64,000 bases of DNA from Ziziphus jujuba. Lineage: Eukaryota; Streptophyta; Magnoliopsida; Rosales; Rhamnaceae. The notes below the pieces were generated by a model. It did not search any database and was not told the origin of the DNA. It worked only from the letters and a program-made list of their open reading frames with translations. The stretch lies in assembly GCF_031755915.1 (NCBI RefSeq), contig NC_083385.1, positions 19,675,001 to 19,739,000 on the forward strand. The letters run 5' to 3'. Shown here piece by piece: positions 34,321-46,558 of the stretch. The position numbers were made by a program, and so were the translations under genes. Within the stretch, counting starts at the first letter, position 1; every line of letters starts with the position of its first letter.

Positions 34321-37300
34321 AAAAATCATCCGGATTCATGGTTCCACCACTACTCCCTACCCCATCTTCATATATATGTTATTTATATGGGTTGCGTTAT
34401 GATTCCTGTCCTAATGCATAAAACTCATTTATATACTGTTCTGTTTAAACAAACTATATATGCATATAGCCTTCTATTTGGGATTGTATGTTGGTCGATA
34501 TATCCAACAAAAGATGCTGCGAAACTATATATATAGTTTTTCTTACTCACATAAGCAATTATATTTTATCTTTTTATTGGAATTTTGATATTTTCCTATA
34601 ACTGGTATGGTATCTTGATGTTCTGTTCTATTTTGGTTTGTTTGGTCCATTTAATATTTATATTTATTCAATTTAATAAAAGTTCAGGAAGGTCTAGCTT
34701 ATGTATGTAGGAGTGATTTGTTAAATTAGTAGGGTAGTTTGAAATGGGAAAGATGAAGGAAATGTAGAAGCAAAACTGAACAAGGTTTAATAAAGAAAAA
34801 TGGTGAAGGATCGAAGTATATAATACACAAAAAGAGCTAAACTATTAAATTAGACTTTTCAAGTGTGTTTTCCCAATTGCAGAATATCAGGTTGTCTTCA
34901 GATCATTTTCCTCTGTATGGTCATTTTATTAAAACATTGACAAGTGGCCCAAAAAAAAATGATTAATGTGAATTTTAAAATAGCCAGATTATATTTTCAA
35001 TTTAATGTTTTTCTTTTCTTCAATTTTTGCCACTTAAAAATTTTTTGCATTAAAATTTGTTCGAAGTTAAATGTTTGGATTTATTTTCATATTGTATTAA
35101 AAGTTCCTCCTGTTTAAATTTTTTCTAATTTTTATCACCTAAAAACAATTTAATAATTTGTTTTGCAATAGAATAAATTTTCTATTTTGATTTAGTTTTA
35201 ACACATTTACTATTTTTTCACTTATTAACGTGAAGGATTCAAGGATGATCTGATTTTTTTTCTCTTTTTAAATTACTGGGTCTAAAGTGATTACAAAATC
35301 AAATTTTTTTTTTTTTTTTTGGGTAGATTAAAAGTGATTACAGAATTACAAGACTGGATTTTGTTATGAGGTTCTATTGAATTAGGGTTGGTTTATCTGG
35401 GTGTAATAGGAGTACTAACTATGTGTGGAATTTGATGAAAGAAGAATTAGCGATGAACAAAGAAGGCATTGCGTAGGAGATAATACTCGCAAACAATGGT
35501 AGATGTAGTCTAATCTGTAGCCTCTCTTCCAAACAACTTTCGGTCACTTTGCTGTATTTATGTTTCTTATAATTGCAGCCGCGGAGCCTGAACTTCTAGA
35601 TAATATGGGCAAATGTGAGCAAAGATAAAATGGAATAAATTCTTTATAAATGTATAGAAAATAATCAACAATAAAGAATATTATTAAATTCTATAATATA
35701 AATATAACAAAAATAATTTTGTAATATAATATTTTTGCTTATGTCAAAAAATATTTATTTTATCAACTCTGTTGTCATTCCAAATAACATTTTTGAAAAA
35801 GTTTAACGGAACAAATAATACTTTTCACCAACAAAAAAAAATAATAATAATAATAATAGAAAAAAAATGAAGTGTCAGAATTTTTGAAAAGAAGTGTAAG
35901 AATTTTTAATATATGTTATATTATATTGTTAATATTTAGTATTTGATTTTCAAAATACACATAAATAATCAAATTATAATAATAATTAAGCAAACAAGTT
36001 AAAAAAAAAATACAAATTAAGTTTATAAAGAAATATAATTAGCGCAAGTAAATAACTTCTAAAAATTATTGGAGAGTACTTTTTGTAATAAATGTGTATA
36101 AATTTTTTGTTATGGTTTTAGGTGACAAAACGTTTTATTTATTATTTATTTATTTAATTTTTTTGGAGTATTAGTAAGACAATATTGTCAAGGAAGGGGG
36201 GGGAAAACGATTGTAGAAGAAAAGTTTTGACAAAACTTGAATGCTACGCATATAGGATAATAAAAATTTTGATGAGTTTAGGGTGTGAAATAGCAGAAAA
36301 GAAGTTATTTAGGTTGTAATGTGCAAGATTCAATTTAGTTAGGAGTGTAACAGTATCAATTTTTTAATAAAGCAAAGTCAGAAAAAATATAATAAAATAA
36401 AATAAAAATAATTACATAAATTATGAACCAGTAAACCACAAGAATAATATCTAGAAGAATGAATTGATCTAAGGCATGTGATCCCACAGTTTCCTTAAAA
36501 TAGATTTGCTCTCACATATCCTATTTTCAAAGTATCTATTTTTCAAAATACAACAAATTAAGTAAAGTTCTAAACTTCTGCATTTTCAAAACTTCTATTC
36601 CGAACTTAAATTATACCAAAACTTTACTACAGTAAAAATTTTCTAAGATGAACTATATGGAGTATGAAAGGAGAATCAAGACAACATTTTTTTTTTTTTT
36701 TTTTGTCTTCCAACTGACAGTAATGTGATATATAAAGGCTTCACACAAAGAGGTATTCAAAACATGACTTTAATTCCAAAAACATTATAAAGTTTAATGT
36801 GACTAAATTTAATTCAAATAATAATATACATGTAACTCCCAAGTTAATAGCTCATGAAATACTTAATTTAATAGCCCAATTTACAGGCCATTTAACATGA
36901 TTGTTACAAAAATTGATTCAAAAACCGATTTAGTATGGTATTAGAACCATACTTTTCCAACAAGTTTTAATGGTTAAATATTATGTAATTTATTGAATCA
37001 CTTGAATGGAGAAATTTTCTTTTTAAAAATATTTTACAGAATATTATACAATAAAGAGTTTATTTTTTAGCCAACTCTCTCTTTATCACACTTTTTAATT
37101 TTTCAGTTTCGTATTCAAATTTCTCTCTTTTTTTCCATGGCCCATGTTTTTGTATGTGTGTATATATATATATATATATATGAAATCAAATAAATTATAT
37201 TAATTGTGTACAAGAAAAATATTAGTAAAATAAATATATGCATTGAAAATTTTATATAGAGAATGGGTTTGACCTTTTACATTTCAAAAGCCAAGCTTCA

Positions 37301-38302
37301 TTTATTATTTTATTTTTTCAATTTGAAAAATGCATTGGAGTTATGAAAAAGATATTTGATTCTTAAAAATAGAAGGGAGGAAAAAAACAAAAAAAAAAGG
37401 TTTCTAAAGAGCTTATTGGAGATGCTTGTATACGGGCATGATGGTATCTGTTTCCAACTTATCTCGTAGGGCCAAGGCTCAAAAAGCACGCCTTTTTCTC
37501 TTTCTGTTTCTTTTTCATTTTTATTTTTTTTATTTTTTAATTTTACCTTTGCCTTTTTCTTTCCGTCACCTTTTTTCTTCTTCTATGTTTTTTTTTTTTT
37601 TTTTTTTTACATCAGTTTTTTTCTAATTTATCTCCTTTTTTATCAGTTTTTTTTTTTTTCCCCTTTCTTCTTTGTCCAAAAGTTATGTCTCACATCTCTT
37701 TCATTTTCATTTTCTTTCTTTCTTTCCATCAGTTATTTATTTTCTTTTTTTCCCCTCTATTTCTTTTTTCTCCTATTTCAATTTCTTATTATTTTCCCTT
37801 TTAGTTTATCTTTTGTTTCTTCTCACTCAGTGTTGGGTTTTTTTTTTTTTTAATTTTTTTCTTAGCAATATAACAATTATATATGGGAATTATTTTATAT
37901 CTAATATATTCGAGTTTGATAATTAATATTAATAATATAAAAAGTTAATTAGATAAATTTTGAAAAATTATTAAATAAAAACACTTCTCTATTTAAATTA
38001 TTTTGCTTAGATAAAAAAATTGTACAATAAATTTTATATGTTTTATTAATATTATTAAAAAAAAAAAAGTGGTCCAGTCTGATTGATATTAAACACAATA
38101 TTAGATTAATTTTTATCTCAATTTGTCAAATTCAATCTAGTCCAAAATAATAATTTTGTCTAATTTTACGTACTAAACTGACTCTTTAAGGCTTCTGGAG
38201 TAATCCCTATAAAAATGGAACCTGGACCAATCTTTTTCTTCAAGAATTCACTTTCATATCAATTGTAACATCACCATACCAAAAAATCCCTTTGATCAGG
38301 TG
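34321..38302. other. AT-rich gene-poor stretch
   Basis: No gene recognised. It contains poly-T runs (35305-35320, 36688-36704), a TA microsatellite (37158-37180), short AAT repeats (35842-35860) and the pyrimidine tract at 37490-37860. Confidence 0.5.
37490..37860. repeat. pyrimidine-rich (T/C) tract
   Basis: About 370 bases with almost only T and C on the plus strand, like 7515-7850. ORFs across it are low-complexity Phe/Ser/Leu strings. Confidence 0.75.
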
Positions 38303-38789
38303 TCATGACACTGCAACAATCATCCTCACTATACTTCCACTGTAATCCTCCACATTTAGAGCCAAAGTTATCCATAACGCAGTTGAGCTTTTCCATATCA
38401 TGCCTTCTTTTACTTTTGACTTTAACTCCTTTGGTGAAGTTTCCCTCACCACATATCCATCGATAATCTCCTTATTCCCTAATCCCTTCATTTTTGCACA
38501 AAGAACTACCATTTGTTTCCAAAATCCAATCCAATTCCTTTAACAAATCCTCTCTCCTTTCAAGATCGTCAATAAATTGCATTGATGATATCCTTATTAT
38601 TACTAATAAGCTCTCATCATTGTTCTCATTTTCTAGTGACCCTTTTTTGAGAACATGAAGAGAAAAGAAATAATGAGAATCATTGAGCTCCATAGCTACT
38701 TCATCTATAGCCAACAGCCATTGAATCTCATCCCTTATGTGAGCAAGAATAAATTGAAACATATGCCATGTATAGCCATTTAACAGCAA
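38303..38789 (-). pseudogene. unidentified coding fragment
   Basis: Two overlapping minus-strand frames, one at 38472-38789 (105 codons) and one at 38303-38512 (69 codons), have normal-looking amino-acid composition: Leu/Glu/Asp-rich with LERREDLLKELDWIL, and a basic KELKSKVKEG stretch. They stand out from the surrounding AT-rich DNA. The change of frame near 38490 suggests one broken gene. Neither frame begins with ATG and I recognise no family. It could be an exon of a gene decayed by insertion. Confidence 0.25.
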
Positions 38790-40018
38790 AAACTAATAGG
38801 GGTTGAGGGTTGGGATTATTATTATTATAAACGTTTTATAAGTTCAGGGCATAAGTGGCAAGCATAAGAGGCAATTGGCAAATCTGTGACGGTTTAGGAG
38901 GCAATGGTTCAAAAACCGTTTATATATATATATATATATATTATTGGTATACAGATGGGGCAGTGTCATTTCTACTCACAGATGCACATATAACACTTTT
39001 TATGTAGGACTAAAATGCCTTTGTTTTATCATTCTTGTGTGATGTTGCACTTGATTATAGGTTGTTAAGTTCGTGAAAGAGAAAATTGGCTATGTCAGTG
39101 ATAAGATTATTGATATATAAAAAAGAAAAAAAGGAAAAAAAGGAGGGATTAACACCAATATACAAATGAAGAAATTTTTGTTTGTTTGATATCAGCAGTA
39201 TTGTCATCTATAACTTATAAAATCATCAATATTATTAACGTCGGCTGAAAAAGGTTGTTGATTATTTGATTTGTCGATGATATAGCCAATAATATGAATG
39301 GTTGTTGATGATAATCTTAGGTAGTGTTTATAGAGAATTAGACAAAAGACGACCACATTGACGAAGAAGATGATTTAATTTTAGCAATAATTGACCTAAT
39401 CCTAGTTATATAGATAATGAGCTCGACTAGAATCCAGCTTATAAATTAAGAAGAGGATTCACTACAAAGCTAGTGTATGGGCTCTTTTAATTGGCCTTGT
39501 ACGGTTAGTCTTAAAAAAATTATGAGATAGCATTTCTAATTAATTTTATTTATTTAAAAAATAATAATTACAAATAATTTCTGTACAATCATATAAAACC
39601 AAAAAAATATTTTTGAAGACAGTGAGTTTGAGAAATTTGGAAGTGAATAAATTTAATATCTTAACGACACCTCTTTTTTCATTAAGATAAGAATATTTTT
39701 TAAACTACATGAAATATTGTATGTATAAAATAACAATTATAGGAACAAAACGTGTCACAAAATGAACGTTAGACAAGCAAATAAACACAATAAATTTTAT
39801 TTTACATTTTTACTGTAAAAGATTCTTTAGGTGTACTACTATATTTATCATTATTATAAATAATGCACTATTAAAAATTGTATAAATATATGTTTTTAAT
39901 AATATATATGTATATATATTGTTTTTATAATTCTCCCAAGTTTTCATCTAACATTTACATTTTTATCAATATTTTCCTATAAAAAATTAAAACTTCAATG
40001 TTTTGGAGACATACACAC
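38790..40018. other. AT-rich stretch
   Basis: No gene seen. It has a TA run (38922-38941), A/T-rich low-complexity DNA and scattered short direct repeats. Confidence 0.5.
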
Positions 40019-40245
40019 TAGGGATGGCAATTTGTCCCACATAAGCCAAAATTGTGATGCACCGCCTTGTTTTTCTTCAAAAAATTGGGGATTGTGTGGC
40101 AGGTTCAGGGCAAAATTGTAAAATCAAACTCGGAGTCGGATCGGAATCGGAGAATAACAACTTCAGCTATATATATATATATATATATTTTAATAAATTT
40201 ATTTATGTAATTAAATTTAATATTTATTTTTTGCTTTTCTTTATC

Positions 40246-40280
<35 letters not shown>

Positions 40281-40577
40281 GGTTTACTTAGGTTTTTCAG
40301 TTAGCCAATTGTATGTATGTGGACCTTCAATTGTATGTACAGTTTTTTTATACAAATTTCTCAAAAAAAATTATATCAATTATAAAAATAAAAAAAAATG
40401 ATCGACGGTGGGGGAAATGGGTTGCCCCGTCTCGGATTGGAAAATTTCCATCCCCACCCTGCCTCTAAAGAAATGGAGAAAACCGCAGGGATAGGACGAG
40501 ATAAAAAATTTCCCACAGAGACGGAGATGAAATTTTAAAAACCTACCACACCCCGTCCCGCCCCATTGACATTGCTA
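40019..40577. mobile_element. hAT-like non-autonomous element (MITE-like)
   Basis: The left end TAGGGATGGCAATTTG and right end CCATTGACATTGCTA are imperfect terminal inverted repeats (about 10 of 14 positions). The interior near both ends has the G/C-rich CGGGG/CCCCG and GGAAATTTTTCC-like sequence common in a very widespread plant hAT MITE family. The centre (40167-40400) is AT-rich with a TA microsatellite and a T run and may be a later insertion. No clear 8-bp target duplication was found. Confidence 0.55.
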
Positions 40578-40589
40578 CACGCATACATA

Positions 40590-40685
40590 TATATATATAA
40601 TAGAAAAATTCTACAGTGTAGATGGTTCACATGCAGACTGTCTGCATCATGGACGAACTATATATATATATATATATATGTATAT
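40590..40685. repeat. fold-back sequence
   Basis: ATGCAGACTGTCTGCAT at 40631-40647 has perfect 7-bp arms. The outer GTTC (40625) and GAAC (40655) also pair, and AT microsatellites lie on both sides (40586-40601 and 40660-40680). It resembles the core of a short fold-back MITE. Confidence 0.5.
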
Positions 40686-40760
40686 TTGTTTAGTTTACAT
40701 TACATGGTTATTCATGACATGATATATTTGCCACGTAAAAGCACAATCTACCAAAAATTT

Positions 40761-40975
40761 TTGTTACAAAATCTTATTTCTATTTTCCTTTTTGTGTGAT
40801 TGTGTGCTCAATTTTTGTTTTGTTTTCGAAGCCATTGAAGCAAATAATTGGGTAATATTTTAGTTACCAAATCTTATTTCTATTTTCCTTTCTTTTTTTT
40901 TTCTTTTTTTTTTGTGATTGTGTGCTCAATTTTAGTTTTTATTTTCGAATCCATTAAAGCAAATAACTGAGTAGT
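40761..40975 (+). repeat. 100-bp tandem duplication
   Basis: ATCTTATTTCTATTTTCCTT begins at 40771 and again at 40871. Both are followed by TGTGATTGTGTGCTCAATTT and a TTCGAA.CCATT.AAGCAAATAA segment. The second copy has a longer T run. Confidence 0.88.
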
Positions 40976-42498
40976 ATTCCAAAAGTGTATATGTCTCATC
41001 ATTGCGGAGTGCAAAATAACACAATAATATTTCTGTTTGAATTTGTCATAATTTAATAAATTATATCACACCAAAGTTTAAATATAAATGTGAGAATAAT
41101 AAATATAAAGGTGTTAAGACTTTTGGATCCTTAATTTTGCCTTTATTTTCAAAGTGGTCTCTACAACTTAGAAGTTTTCAATTTTCTGTGGATCCTGTAC
41201 CCATGGATTAAAAAATAAAAATAAAAAGGGGCAACATATCACAAAAATTTCTGATGAAATTTTTATATTTTCGAAAGGTGAATAGGAAATTTTGGTTTTA
41301 AATAAAAATAGATAATTTTTCAAAAATTTTATCGAAATTTTCAATATTTTCTTAAAATTTTCATTGTAAGTTTCATCAAATATCTATATTAAGCTTCACA
41401 ATTTTGTCAAAAAATTTATAATTTTTATAGAAATTTCTGAAATTTTCATGAAATTTTTAAAGTTTCAATGAAAATTTCTTTTAAATTTAATTTATTTAAA
41501 AAAATTTCATCAAAAAATTAGTAAATAGTATTGATTTTAAGTGTCTACCTACCCATTACTTTTTTGTACCATAATAAATTTAATATTTCTATAAATATTA
41601 TAAAGTAGATATTAATTTCATATAGACAAAAATACAAATATGGATTTGAAATAAATGATAAATATTATAAAGATATGTATGAAATATATTTTCTACAAAT
41701 ATAATTAAATGAATTGATAGAATCTCAATGGATGTTAATAAAATGTTATCAAGTATTAACTCATGAATATTGTTTCAAATTCAATTATCAGAGAATAATA
41801 ATTTTACATGTATTTAACCAATATCATATAATAATTATCAATAAAGACAACCACATTTAATACATGAATATGATTAGTATATTGGATAAACATATTTAAT
41901 ATAAGATCTGTATAATTAGTATAGTGACAATTACATTTAAAATTTTCAAGTAGATACAACTTTTAGTAATTTATTTTATTTTATATTTTACATCTTTAAA
42001 ATGAGGATGAATAAGAGACTAACAATTTTCAACTACATGGGAGTTTTATGAGGTATTAAAATGATATTTTATAAAATATAATGTAATTGTAATAATTGTT
42101 TTATATATCTTAATTAATAAATATTTTTATCAAATATGTATTTTTTTTTTTGGCATATTCTTTTGTTGATAATAATATATTTATTATCATTAACGTTTAC
42201 TATATAAAATTCATTCAATACTTTTGTAAATTTTTATAGTCAATTTAATAATTAATTGATTAAATAAATTAATTTTAAAATCTTAATAAAAAATTTTATT
42301 GTTTAAAATAAAATTTCATTAATTTTAATTTTTTTATAAATTTTTATTGATATTTAATAATTTTTAATATGTATATGAATATTTCCATATTTTGAGTCTT
42401 TAATATTTTTATCGATATCGATTTTTGGACTTTATTTATATGTTTTATATTTTCGATTGAAATCTATTTAATTTTTAATTTCGACGTGGGCTTCATAT
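40976..42498. other. very AT-rich stretch
   Basis: Contains many GAAATTTTCA/TGAAAATTTC-type short inverted repeats between 41250 and 41520 and ends at a TA microsatellite (42497-42520). It may be a decayed transposable element; ends were not found. Confidence 0.45.
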
Positions 42499-42795
42499 AT
42501 ATATATATATATATATATTTGGTGAATAGCATCTTGCATAAAGCACAAAAGGGCCCCAAAAGAGGGGATTACAAATTACCATTCTTTCCCAGACAATCAA
42601 TAGCACACAAGTTTAAAATATCTCTGGGCAAGACATCTAAATTACAACTAAAATAAAATATAGAAGAACCATATAAAGCTTTCTTTGCTAAAGGGTCAGC
42701 TACTCCAGTGGCAGATCTAACATTCTAATTTATAGACCACTTGTACTTTTGGAATCTGGCACGTATCTCTAACATCTCAGAATAAGTGAACCAGC

Positions 42796-43203
42796 TTAGA
42801 GGAGGGGCTGATTGTTCAGCTGTTCTTTTACCACCACGGCAGCATCAGAGGACCATTCAATTAGGTCCCATCCTTTGTCATATGCATAACCAGAAGCCCA
42901 AAACAAAGCTTGAAGTTCTGCTTCGTATGGGGAGTCACACTGAGTAGTTTTTGAGGCAAAATACAAAATTTTCCCAATGCTGTCTCTAGTCACAAAAGCA
43001 ATTCCAGCCTTTCCATTGGAGTATACTGCATTTGTATTTATTTTCCACCAGCCTTTATCTGGAGCCAACCATCTCTCGAGAAGACCTTTAGACAACTGAC
43101 ATGAACAGGAAGCTTCAAAGAATTCATCCACTAAAATCTCAAACTTAGACGTTGCTTTTCGAATAAAGCCTTCTCCTTTAAACTTGATCTCATTCCTAAA
43201 CAT
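42796..43203 (-). pseudogene. LINE C-terminal RNase H-like domain
   Basis: An RVT_3-type domain. WWKINTNA takes the place of the usual KINVDG, so the first catalytic Asp is changed to Asn (about 43045). The downstream AELQALFWA (about 42925) and SSDAAVVV (about 42845) blocks keep their Glu and Asp. The stretch 43204-43697 between RT and this domain corresponds to the zf-RVT region and is more decayed. Confidence 0.8.
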
Positions 43204-43697
43204 CCAGCTTCAATCCTAGAAGCCAGCTCCTCCTTAGAAAGGATAACGTTTGAGAGCATCCTCCATAAAAAGAGTTTAAGCATTTCATGTAAATTAAGCT
43301 ACCACAATTTCTTCCAGCAAGAGGAATTCCCTAAAGGAAGTTGGTTTTCGAACTTCAGATTATAGCAGCTGCTTACTGTAAACCTTCCTTCCTTATTTCC
43401 AATCCAAAAGAGCTTGTCCTAACAATTAGAGGAAGGCCAAACAACCTTTAAGATAGCATTGGAAGAGTCCCCATTACAGCAGGATCTGATGAGATTTTCA
43501 TTCCAACGGCCAGACGCCAAGTCTCTAAATTTATACACTCTTAGCTGTTCACTAACAACGGCTCCCTCTCTAGGTCTTGAACTCTTATTAGGAATTTCTA
43601 GAATCCAAGGATCAGTCCAGAAATTTATAGAGGCTCCATTTCCAAGTGTATACCAGGACCCACTCTTAATAAGATTTCTGGAGCTTAAAATTCCTTT

Positions 43698-44861
43698 TCA
43701 GATCCAAGAAGCTCCTTTCATCTGTTTGCACTCAAAGAAAGATTTCCCTTTTAGATATTTAGCAAAAAGCATCCTAGTCCATAGCTTATCCATCCCGAGA
43801 GCTACATTCCAAACAAGTTTAGCAAGAGGAGCAGAATTAAAATCCCTGAACCTTCTAATCCCGAAACCTCCAAATTCTTTTGATTTACAAATTTCATTCC
43901 AAGCTTTGAGAGTCAGGAAACCAGATGAGTTTGGCTTTGTTTTCCACCAGAACTTCCTTACCAAAGCATCCAGCTCATCATAAATACCTCTTGGGATTTT
44001 GAAAGTTTCCATCGAATAGATAGGTATAGCTTGAACAACCGACTTGAGGAGAGTAACTTTACCCACCTTAGATAGGAGTTGCTTGTTCCAACCATCCAGC
44101 CTGTCTCGGACCCGATCTTTGAGCTTAAAGAAATCTTTTGGCTTATTCTTTCCCATAATTAATGAGTTTCCAAGGTAAACGGAATTTGAGCCCATTTCTT
44201 TGAAGCCTAGAATTTCCTTAATGAATTTCTTATCTCTTCTGCTCGAATTCTTTGAGAAAACAATACTGGACTTTTCCATATTTGCTTGTTGGCCGAACCA
44301 CTCATAATATTTCTTGAAATAAGCATTAACAACCTCTGCCTCTTGTGGTTTTACCCTGCACATTATAAGCAAATCATCTGCATACATGAGGTGACTGATA
44401 GCTGGACCATTTTTTGAAATTTTTATTCCATGGATAAACCCTCTTTCTTTCTCCTTTGAAAGCAATCTTGTAAGAAATTATGAACAGAGAATGAATAGTA
44501 GAGGCAAAAGGGGGTCTCCTTGTTGCAACCCTCTGCTTGGAGAGAAAGAACCACATATGCTACCATTTAGCAGTAATGAGTAGTGGACAGAACACACACA
44601 ACTCCGGATTAGTCTTCTGAACCCTTCGGCAAAACCCCAAGCAGCTAAAGCCCTGTTCAAAAATTGCCATTCCACTCTATCATAGGCTTCCTTTAGGTCA
44701 ACTTTCATCATCATGAGACCATTCTTCCTTTTATGCGATCTAATCTTATGCATCACTTCATGAGCTACCATTGTATTCTCAGCAATCCAACGTCCCTTGA
44801 CAAAGGCCCCTTGGTTCGGGGAAATCATCCTCTCTAGGAAAGTACTAAGCCTTCCCGTCAA
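43698..44861 (-). pseudogene. LINE reverse transcriptase, frameshifted
   Basis: RVT_1. Blocks seen are [10 protein letters not shown] (about 44815), the first catalytic Asp in [13 protein letters not shown] (about 44705-44665), GLQQGDPL (about 44530), a frame change near 44470, then the YADD active site (about 44385-44374). The thumb-like region follows, with YLGN and a W-N-K-LLSKVGK phrase (about 44165-44050). Both catalytic motifs are intact but on separate frames. Confidence 0.9.
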
Positions 44862-45293
44862 AATTTTTGAAACAATCTCATAAGTAAAATTGCAGAGATT
44901 TATTGGTCTGTAATGATTAAAATTCTAAGGGTGGTTTGTTTTTGGAGTAAGGATGATTAAGGTTGAGTTGACACTAAGCGGAACACTTAAATTCTTGAAA
45001 TATTCCTGGGTATAGCTAATCACACTCTCCTTGACAATGTTCCAATAGCTTCTGTAGAAGATTCCAGGAAAACCATCCGGACTTAGGCTTTTCAAAGGGT
45101 GTAGACTGCAAACTGTTTCTTTGATTTCCTCTTCTGAAGGTATTCTGATAAGTATTGTGTTGTCTGCATGAGTGATGCATAAGTCACCCAGTTGTTGGAT
45201 TTCTTCTGAAGCCGAAGGAAAATTTGATCTGAAGAGCTCTTTAAACTGATTAATAAAATACCGTCTAATGAGGATCAGCTCATATAACCATTC

Positions 45294-45617
45294 TTAGCCA
45301 TCTTTGATGGCATTAACTCTATTTAATCTCCTCTTCGTGACCGTACGCAAGTGGAAAAACTTAGTATTTTTATCGCTTTCTTTAAGCCATATATCTCTAG
45401 ACTTCTGGCGGATAATGGATTCCCAACGGGACCTCTGAGTTCTCAGCTCTTTAATCACTGAACTTTCTTTAAATCTATCTCCATTTTGTTGTGCTTTGTT
45501 CAGCTCCTCCTTTAAAGCTTTAATTCTAATATTAGCATATCCAAAATGGTCTCTATTCCATCTTTGCAAGGCCTTGGAGGTATTCATTAAGCTTCTCTTT
45601 AACTTGTGGCACTCCAT
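45294..45617 (-). pseudogene. LINE ORF2 linker segment
   Basis: Links endonuclease and RT. It is helical and charged, with the W-x-x-SDKNTKFFHLRT phrase that precedes the RT domain in plant L1 ORF2 proteins. It ends at a stop at 45294. Confidence 0.75.
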
Positions 45618-45638
45618 ACCTGGTTTCCATCTCTCTAG

Positions 45639-46481
45639 TCAGGCTTTCTTAACCACTTTGTAGCTTGTTTGATCAGTCCAAGCTTTGAAGAATCCAAAAG
45701 TCCTATTACATTTGTTCTTAGCTCCTTCTGATCGGATAACAAACGGACAGTGATTCGACTCCTCGAAATTGAGGTACTCAACGAAAGCAAGAGGATTAGC
45801 TTCAAGCCAATCTTTGTTTGCAATAGCTCTATCTAATCTTTCTTTTACAGCTGCTTGATCAGTTTGACCATTAGTCCAGGTATACCTCTCTCCATTAAAA
45901 CCCAGATCAATACCTCCCACATTCTCCATAAACTCCTTCAGGAACAACCTTCTTTTCCAAATACCTCGGCCTCCTTGTTTTTCTGAGACATCCACCACCT
46001 CATTGCGATCACCACAAATAAGCCAAGGAGACTTATTACTAGCTACGACTTGTCCAAAGTTCTCCCCAAAAGCCTTTTTTCCCCCTATATAGGAGGTTCC
46101 ATAACAAGCAAATAAACTCCAAGAAGTCTTCATATCGTCACTTATTATGTTTCCATAGATAATCCTTTCCGAACTTCAAGCAATTTCTAAGGTTATAAAA
46201 TCCGCCCACATAAGATATAAACCACCAACAGCACCCTTTGCTTCCACAATCTCCATATTAAAGAACCCAAGGCCTCTGCAGACCTTTTCTAATTGTTTCC
46301 TTTTCCTTTTAGTCTCACACATGAAAACACAGCTAGGTTTATGCTTTCTAACCAAATTTTTTAGCAAATTTAGGACTTTCGGCTTTCCAAGACCCCTACA
46401 ATTCCAAGAAAGAATGGTCAAGGAGGCCGGAAGGACATGATCAGGCCCGCCTTCTTGACCTACTGGAAATCCAATTGACAT
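45639..46481 (-). pseudogene. LINE endonuclease domain, broken
   Basis: An exonuclease-endonuclease-phosphatase fold: LSWNCRGLG (about 46412-46386), the metal-binding Glu in CETK (about 46326), then after a stop at 46176 the frame 46133-45639 with GDRNEV in place of the usual GDFNE, and SNHCP where the catalytic SDH is expected (about 45760). The Asp-to-Asn change at the active site and the stop both predict loss of nicking activity. Confidence 0.85.
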
Positions 46482-46558
46482 CTTGAGGATGACTCAACCC
46501 CATTCCGTGCTCTCTCCCTTTGTGCTCGTTGTCTTGCTTCTCTTTTCCATGACCAATT

